In this document: one piece after another, positions 59,200-64,000 of the stretch
How the letters are laid out: the number at the start of each line of letters is the position of its first letter
How positions within the stretch are numbered: the stretch's first letter is position 1
From: Verrucomicrobiota bacterium JB023
Lineage (GTDB): Bacteria > Verrucomicrobiota > Verrucomicrobiia > Verrucomicrobiales > Akkermansiaceae
Direction: 5' to 3'
DNA length: 64,000 nt
Assembly (NCBI GenBank): GCA_030673895.1
Contig: JAUTCR010000005.1
Location: 186,001 to 250,000, forward strand
Notes under the pieces: model-generated
Told to the model about the DNA's origin: nothing
The model's database searches: none
What the model saw: only the letters and a program-made list of their open reading frames with translations
Program-made: the position numbers and the translations under genes

Positions 59200-60735
59200 A
59201 TGAAATTCACCACCATCCTAATCGCCACCTCGACGCTCCTGCACGGCCACGGCGTGGACCAATTCTCGAGTAGTCAGCTCGAGGAGCCGACTCCCGAGGT
59301 CACCTCGGTTCCAGTGACCTCGGAGGACGAGGCACCTCCGCTCATCCGGATCAATTCGACCGTGCAGTCCTTCAATGCAGGTCAGCCCTGGCAGCGGAAT
59401 TCATCCAAGAACCGTCGGGGCACTGGGATTCTGATCAGTCCCACCCAAGTGCTCACGGTTGCCGAGCTGGTCGCCGACCAGACCTTCCTTGAGTTCGAGG
59501 CCCCGGACAGTTCGGACCGCGTCCGGGCCACGGTTTCGATCATCGATTATAAGAGTAACCTAGCCATTCTTGAACCAGCCAACACCGACGACCTCGGTTT
59601 CCTTGGCGAGCTCTCGCCCATTGAGCTGGGCGAACCCGCTGCGATTGGCGACGACGCCATCGTATGGCAGTTGGAATACAACGGAACGCCCCTCAAAACC
59701 AAAGGTCTCATCCGGGGAGTCGATACGGTGTCCACCTTCCTGCCCGGCTTTTCCTTTCTCTGCTACAATATCAAGGGCTCAATGCAGTCTTCCTCCTCGT
59801 CCTTCAGCCTGCCTGTAACGCGGGGTGGCAAGCTCCTGGGCCTGCTGACGGCTTATGATTCCGATGACCAGCTCTCGACGGTTATCGCTCCCGAGATCAT
59901 TGCCACCTTCCTGGAAGATGTTGGCGATGGCCACTATGACGGCTTTCCTTCCCTTGGCGTCGCCAGCGAACCCACGGAGGACTCCTCCTTCCGCGATTAC
60001 CTCAAGCTCGGCGATGAGATGGGGGGGGTGTATCTCTCGCGAATCAAGCCCGGCATGGGCGCGGACAAGGCGGGCTTGCAAGTCGGCGATGTCCTGACAG
60101 CCATTGACGGCTCCCCCATTGACCGCCGGGGCTATTACGAGCACCCGTCCTACGGCATCCTCCCTTGGACCGTCCTCATCCGGGGCGAGAAATTCGCTGG
60201 CGATCAAGTCCGGCTCGAGTATCTCCGCGACGGTGAAGTCAAGGAAGTCACCGCCACCCTGACCGTCGCGGAAGATCCCCTGGTTCCCCGTCATATTCAT
60301 GATTCGGCGCCCCCCTTCCTCATCAAGGGCGGCCTTGTCTTTCAGGAGCTCTCCAGCGCCTATCTACGGGCCTACGGTGAGAATTGGACCACCCGCGCTC
60401 CCCTCGATCTCATGCACGTCCTCCACAATCAAAAGGACTACGAAGAAGGACGCGAGCGAGTGGTTTTCCTCTCCCGCATCATCCCCAATCCCGCAACCGT
60501 CGGCTACGACTCGGTCAATAGCCAGATCATCACGTCCGCCAATGGGCAAGAAATCAAGGATCTTAAAAGCCTGGCTGACGCACTGGCCAAGGCTCCCGCT
60601 GACGGCATCCACACCATCGGTCTGTCCGATGCTCCGCACACACTCTACCTCGATGCCCAACTTGCTAATCTCGTTGACCAGCAGCTCCTTCAATCGGGTC
60701 TGCCCATGCTGTCCCGCATGAGTGAGGACGAGTGA
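59200..60735 (+). CDS. DegP-like pseudoprotease with PDZ domain
   Basis: The 511-residue protein has the same layout as the preceding protease: signal peptide, trypsin-like fold, PDZ domain (MGGVYLSRIKPGMGADKAGL, QVGDVLTAIDGSPIDRRG) and the same C-terminal extension (FLIKGGLVFQELSSAYLR). Aligned with its neighbour, the His is Glu89 (QVLTVAELVAD), the Asp is Asn120 (YKSNLAILE) and the Ser is about Phe201 in a Ser-rich stretch (QSSSSSFSLPV). All three catalytic positions are lost while the fold and PDZ are kept. I infer a regulatory or chaperone partner of the active protease, co-transcribed with it. Confidence 0.83.
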   Translation: MKFTTILIATSTLLHGHGVDQFSSSQLEEPTPEVTSVPVTSEDEAPPLIRINSTVQSFNAGQPWQRNSSKNRRGTGILISPTQVLTVAELVADQTFLEFEAPDSSDRVRATVSIIDYKSNLAILEPANTDDLGFLGELSPIELGEPAAIGDDAIVWQLEYNGTPLKTKGLIRGVDTVSTFLPGFSFLCYNIKGSMQSSSSSFSLPVTRGGKLLGLLTAYDSDDQLSTVIAPEIIATFLEDVGDGHYDGFPSLGVASEPTEDSSFRDYLKLGDEMGGVYLSRIKPGMGADKAGLQVGDVLTAIDGSPIDRRGYYEHPSYGILPWTVLIRGEKFAGDQVRLEYLRDGEVKEVTATLTVAEDPLVPRHIHDSAPPFLIKGGLVFQELSSAYLRAYGENWTTRAPLDLMHVLHNQKDYEEGRERVVFLSRIIPNPATVGYDSVNSQIITSANGQEIKDLKSLADALAKAPADGIHTIGLSDAPHTLYLDAQLANLVDQQLLQSGLPMLSRMSEDE

Positions 60736-60738
60736 CAA

Positions 60739-60778
60739 CCGCCCTATCCACCCCGGGAGGCTCCCCTCCCGTGGGCGG
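60739..60778 (+). other. GC-rich hairpin after the pseudoprotease gene
   Basis: The 7-bp core CGGGAGG/CCTCCCG (60754-60760 with 60765-60771) with loop CTCC can be extended by outer CCGCC/GGCGG pairing. There is no T-run, so it is at best a weak or Rho-assisted terminator before the next gene at 60866. Confidence 0.45.
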
Positions 60779-60865
60779 TAAAGTGAGTACAATCACGTCT
60801 CACTTGCACGATTTTCCAGCTGGCACACGTTAAGCTCTTCTGAGAACTTACCGATAGCTCGACTT

Positions 60866-63493
60866 ATGGCTAACCCGCCCCATCACGATATCCCGCCCGA
60901 ACTGCACCGGCAGCTGCAGGAGTTCCGCCAGCATCTGTGGCGGGCGAAGATCCTTGAGGCGCTTCTAGCCGGCTTCTTCGGGCTCTTCCTCTCTTTCCTC
61001 CTCGTCTTCGGGCTGGACCGCGCCTTCCCCACTCCCGGCTGGCTCCGGCTGGTGATCCTCTTGGGGGGCACCTCGCTCTTTGCCGTCTTTGCTCCCTATT
61101 GGATCCACCGCTGGGTTTTGAGACACCGCCGCGAGAATCAACTTGCCCGTCTCATCTCAAGAAAATTCCCCCGCCTCGGCGACCGACTCCTCGGCGTTCT
61201 GGAGCTCGCCGACCAGACCGAGTCCGCCTCGTCACTTTCCCCCACCTTACGGAAGGCGGCCACCCTCGACGTGGCCAAAGTTGCCGCCAAGCGCGATTTC
61301 ACCCAAGCCTTGCCCACCAACCGGAACGTCGTCGGACTAACAGTCGTCGCGGTCCTCTTCCTCCTCACCGGTCTGGCCTTCGTGTTCTTGCCCCAGGCCG
61401 GCCTCAATGCCTTGCAGCGCTGGTTGATGCCTCTCTCCGATACCCCACGCTACACCCTCACGAAGTTCGATAATCTTCCTGACCAACTGGTCGTCCCCTT
61501 GGGTGAGCCCTTCACGCTGGAGGCCAGGCTCTCCAAGAATAGCGAGACGCGCCCCGCCTCGGCCAAGGCACGCTACTCCCTCCAGGATTGGGTCCTCGCC
61601 TCCCAAGAGAACGGCACCTATCGCTTCAACTTCCCACCCCAACAGCGCGAGGGCCACATCACCCTGGCCGCTGGAGACGCGCGCAAAAAGATCCGCGTCC
61701 TGCCGACTCATCCGCCGACCTTGGAGTCGGTGGAATCGACCATTTCCTACCCCTCCTATCTGGAAATGCAGGACCGCCTCTTGAGCGTCCGGGCTGGCAC
61801 CTTGACCGTGGTTAGCGGAAGCGATGTCCGAGTCCATGCCAACGCCTCGCGGGCTCTGGCCAAAGGCACCCTCAAGCTCAAAAGCCATGATCCGGATACC
61901 TTCGACGACAACAATTCTCCTAAGATTACCCGCAGCACGGGCCGCCCCGAGGGCAAGCGACTCAATTACCCCTCCGTCGCAATGGGCTCCCATCCGGTGG
62001 AGCTGGAAATGACTTGGACCGACGTGCTCGGACTGGAAAGCCGCGACTCCTTCCGCCTGCGTCTCGAGCCCGTCGCCGATGAGTCTCCAGCCGTTTACGT
62101 CCAGGGAACCGAACGCCAGCTGGCCATTCTCCCCGAGGAAACGGTCGAGTTCGAAGGCATCGCTTCCGATGACTTCGGCCTCAAGACTCTCGGCTTGGAA
62201 TGGAGCGGCGAATTCACCAAACCGAGCCCGGACCAGCCCGCGAAAGGCTCCTTCGAGCTGGCGGAAGGTTCGCCAGTCTCCCGCGACTTGGCGTCGGATG
62301 TCGCCTTCTCACCCGCCGTGTATGACATCTCTCCCCAAAAGCTGACCCTACGGGTCTATGCCGAAGACTACCTCCCGGAGCGAGGCCGCATCTACTCCCA
62401 GCCCATCGTGCTCTACATTCTGACCCGGGACGAGCATGCGCAAATGCTGAAGGATCGCTTCGACCGCATCATCGGCGAGCTGGAGGATACCAGCCGGAAG
62501 GAACAGACTCAACTGGATGAGAATAAGCGTCTCGAACGCCTCGATCCCGGAGAACTGCAGAGCGAGGCTAACCAAGAACGTCTGGAAGAACAACGGGCGG
62601 CGGAGCAAGAGAACGTTGAGAAGATGGAGGAACTTAGCGAACGCATGGAGGACGTCTTCGAGGACGCCCTGCGCAACGGGGACATCGACAAAGAAACGAT
62701 GAAAAAGCTCTCCCAAGCGCAACGGCAAATGCGCGAGCTTTCCCAGAAAGATCTTCCTGAGGTCGAGGAGAAATTACAGGACGCCCAGGACCAACGCTCC
62801 ACACCCGAGAAGTCACAGGAGGACCTGAAGGAAGCGATTGAGGAACAGGAGGAAGCGCTTGAAAAGATGCGCGAAACCCTCGAGCAAGCGAATGAGGCCA
62901 ATCAAAACCTTGAGGAGGCCACCTTCATCAATCGGTTGAAAAAAGCAGCCGGCGATCACGACGGCATCGCCGCGACGCTGACCGAGGGCATCAACCGCCT
63001 GATCGGTCGCAGCCCGGATGAACTGGACCCCGCCGATGAGCGCATTGTTGGTGAAGTCACCTTGCAGCAGAAGCGGACGGCCTCCGATGTGCGGTGGATC
63101 CAAGAGGATCTGGGGCATTTCTACGCACGGACAGAGAAGCCCATTCACAAGACCTTGCTGGAGGCGATGACCGATGCTGGCGTGGATGAAGGATTGGAAC
63201 GCAATCGTGAGAGACTGAACCGCAATCTCACCTTCAAAGGCATCGTTTACTCAAATGAGTGGGCTACCCAGCTCCGCGAGTGGGCTGAGATGCTTGAGGG
63301 CGAACGCAACCAGAATGGCGGCGGTGGTGGAGGCGGTGGTGGAGGCGGCTCCATGGAAGATCAGGATTTTGAATTCATGCTGAAAGTCATGCGGATGATC
63401 CAAAGCGAGCAGGACATCCGCGCCCGGACCCGGGCTCTCGAACAATTTCGACGAAATCATCGCCCCGAAGTTGAAGTCCCACCCATTCCCTAA
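60866..63493 (+). CDS. DUF4175-like membrane protein with long coiled coil
   Basis: The 875-residue protein has two N-terminal membrane helices (ALLAGFFGLFLSFLLVFGL, LRLVILLGGTSLFAVFAPYW) and a third near residue 155 (VVGLTVVAVLFLLTGLAFVF). Beta-rich extracellular-type domains follow (about 190-510). A long Glu/Gln/Arg-rich coiled coil (about 530-690, with RMEDVFEDALRNGDIDKETM) comes next, then a helical domain (EDLGHFYARTEKPIHKTLLE), an 11-Gly run and a C-terminal helix. This layout matches the DUF4175-type proteins found with MoxR, DUF58 and Bat genes. The Bat module here lies at 17.8-22.2 kb, not adjacent. The next gene starts 2 bases after its stop. Confidence 0.78.
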   Translation: MANPPHHDIPPELHRQLQEFRQHLWRAKILEALLAGFFGLFLSFLLVFGLDRAFPTPGWLRLVILLGGTSLFAVFAPYWIHRWVLRHRRENQLARLISRKFPRLGDRLLGVLELADQTESASSLSPTLRKAATLDVAKVAAKRDFTQALPTNRNVVGLTVVAVLFLLTGLAFVFLPQAGLNALQRWLMPLSDTPRYTLTKFDNLPDQLVVPLGEPFTLEARLSKNSETRPASAKARYSLQDWVLASQENGTYRFNFPPQQREGHITLAAGDARKKIRVLPTHPPTLESVESTISYPSYLEMQDRLLSVRAGTLTVVSGSDVRVHANASRALAKGTLKLKSHDPDTFDDNNSPKITRSTGRPEGKRLNYPSVAMGSHPVELEMTWTDVLGLESRDSFRLRLEPVADESPAVYVQGTERQLAILPEETVEFEGIASDDFGLKTLGLEWSGEFTKPSPDQPAKGSFELAEGSPVSRDLASDVAFSPAVYDISPQKLTLRVYAEDYLPERGRIYSQPIVLYILTRDEHAQMLKDRFDRIIGELEDTSRKEQTQLDENKRLERLDPGELQSEANQERLEEQRAAEQENVEKMEELSERMEDVFEDALRNGDIDKETMKKLSQAQRQMRELSQKDLPEVEEKLQDAQDQRSTPEKSQEDLKEAIEEQEEALEKMRETLEQANEANQNLEEATFINRLKKAAGDHDGIAATLTEGINRLIGRSPDELDPADERIVGEVTLQQKRTASDVRWIQEDLGHFYARTEKPIHKTLLEAMTDAGVDEGLERNRERLNRNLTFKGIVYSNEWATQLREWAEMLEGERNQNGGGGGGGGGGGSMEDQDFEFMLKVMRMIQSEQDIRARTRALEQFRRNHRPEVEVPPIP

Positions 63494-63495
63494 CT

Positions 63496-64000
63496 ATGAG
63501 ACGAACCCCATCAGCCAATTTACTGGCCCTTGGCCTTCTGATCGCCCCCCTCGGCGCGCAGGATGATCAGGATTTCCAGCGACAGATAGACGGCAAAGCG
63601 GAGAAACTGGCCTATGAGCAGGATGAACTTTCTGCCGATGTCATGGAGATGGTCGAGGAGCAGACGGTCCCGCAGGTCATTGAACTGCTTGAGGAAGTCG
63701 AGGTCATCATGGCGGAAGTCACCGACGACTTGATTGAGAGCGAGACGGGTGGCCCCACCATCGCGGCGCAGACCGAGATCATTGAGAAAATTTTCGAGGC
63801 AGCCAAGCAACGCCAGCAATCGTCATCCGGTGAGGGCTCCGAAGAGTCCCAGGAAAATATGGGAGCGATGCTGGAGATGATGCAACGCATGATGGGCCAG
63901 GCGCCGTCCGGCCCTCCTCAGGGTCAAGGTCAAGGTCAAGGTCAAGAGCCGGGCGAGCAGGCCGGCGAAGCTGGCGGACAGGGCCAGACTGGCGAATCCA
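63496..64000 (+). CDS. Exported Gln/Gly-rich helical protein, 5' part only
   Basis: The frame is open from ATG 63496 to the window end, giving 168 residues. It starts with a signal peptide (ANLLALGLLIAPLGAQ). A Glu/Asp-rich helical segment follows (EKLAYEQDELSADVMEMVEE, VIELLEEVEVIMAEVTDDLI), with ETGGPTIAAQTEIIEKIFEA, and then a Met/Gln/Gly-rich low-complexity stretch that contains four tandem GGTCAA units (63922-63945). It is presumably translated with the DUF4175-like gene, 2 bases upstream. The C-terminus is outside the window, so the family cannot be assigned. Confidence 0.75.
   Translation, partial: MRRTPSANLLALGLLIAPLGAQDDQDFQRQIDGKAEKLAYEQDELSADVMEMVEEQTVPQVIELLEEVEVIMAEVTDDLIESETGGPTIAAQTEIIEKIFEAAKQRQQSSSGEGSEESQENMGAMLEMMQRMMGQAPSGPPQGQGQGQGQEPGEQAGEAGGQGQTGES
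63922..63945 (+). repeat. GGTCAA tandem repeat, four copies
   Basis: Four perfect hexamers encode (Gly-Gln)4 in the low-complexity part of the partial exported protein, a site prone to slippage. Confidence 0.9.

Overview
The window is a 64 kb stretch of a bacterial chromosome with moderately high G+C (roughly 58-60% by eye). It is densely packed and mostly made of housekeeping genes. Several family signatures suggest Verrucomicrobiota, most likely order Verrucomicrobiales: tandem pilT genes, anchored helical-repeat proteins with 'WA..DP.AA' units, a DUF6807/PmoA-like protein, a Tat-exported sugar-isomerase-like TIM barrel, and Bat proteins fused in pairs. This assignment is inferred from gene content; there is no rRNA here. 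I see no CRISPR array, insertion sequence, integrase or prophage.

Layout. 0-11 kb: end of a LysM protein, a BlaI-like winged helix fused to a histone H1-like tail, accD, a long TPR protein, then on the minus strand rodA, argA, two lineage proteins and an orphan solute-binding protein. 10.6-17.8 kb: parA followed by the elongasome cluster mreB-mreC-mreD-mrdA and an RNase E/G. 17.8-22.2 kb: a Bat-type module in which vWA+TPR (BatB/C-like) and BatD+TPR+SH3 (BatD/E-like) are fused pairwise. 22-30 kb: metX, an SDR dehydrogenase (probable D-mannonate oxidoreductase), secA and two pilT genes behind a palindrome-rich leader. 30-40 kb: a zinc-ribbon membrane protein broken in frame at an A9 run, a DUF1573/rhodanese pair, prmC, the tig-clpP-clpX proteostasis cluster, ybeY and a short PgpH-like c-di-AMP phosphodiesterase. 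40-49.5 kb: an HrgA-like protein, a TPR lipoprotein, PmoA-like and GH63 carbohydrate proteins, tRNA-Gln(TTG), the TIM barrel and a DUF2959 lipoprotein. 49.7-64 kb: a tandem pair of duplicated anchored repeat proteins, an exported ClpP-like protease with a coiled coil, uxaC, hom, aguA, a DegP-like protease next to a paralogue that has lost its catalytic triad, a DUF4175-like coiled-coil protein and the start of a Gln/Gly-rich exported protein.

Genes that work together: RodA with MreBCD/PBP2 in lateral wall synthesis, though rodA is about 6 kb away on the other strand; Tig/ClpP/ClpX in protein folding and turnover; hom and metX as two steps to methionine; uxaC and the SDR as two steps of uronate catabolism; and the Bat module, possibly with the DUF4175 region, in envelope physiology.

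The most unusual items are the BlaI-histone tail fusion, the exported coiled-coil ClpP, the DegP/pseudo-DegP pair, the A9 frameshift, and structured RNA or palindromes between clpP and clpX and ahead of pilT.
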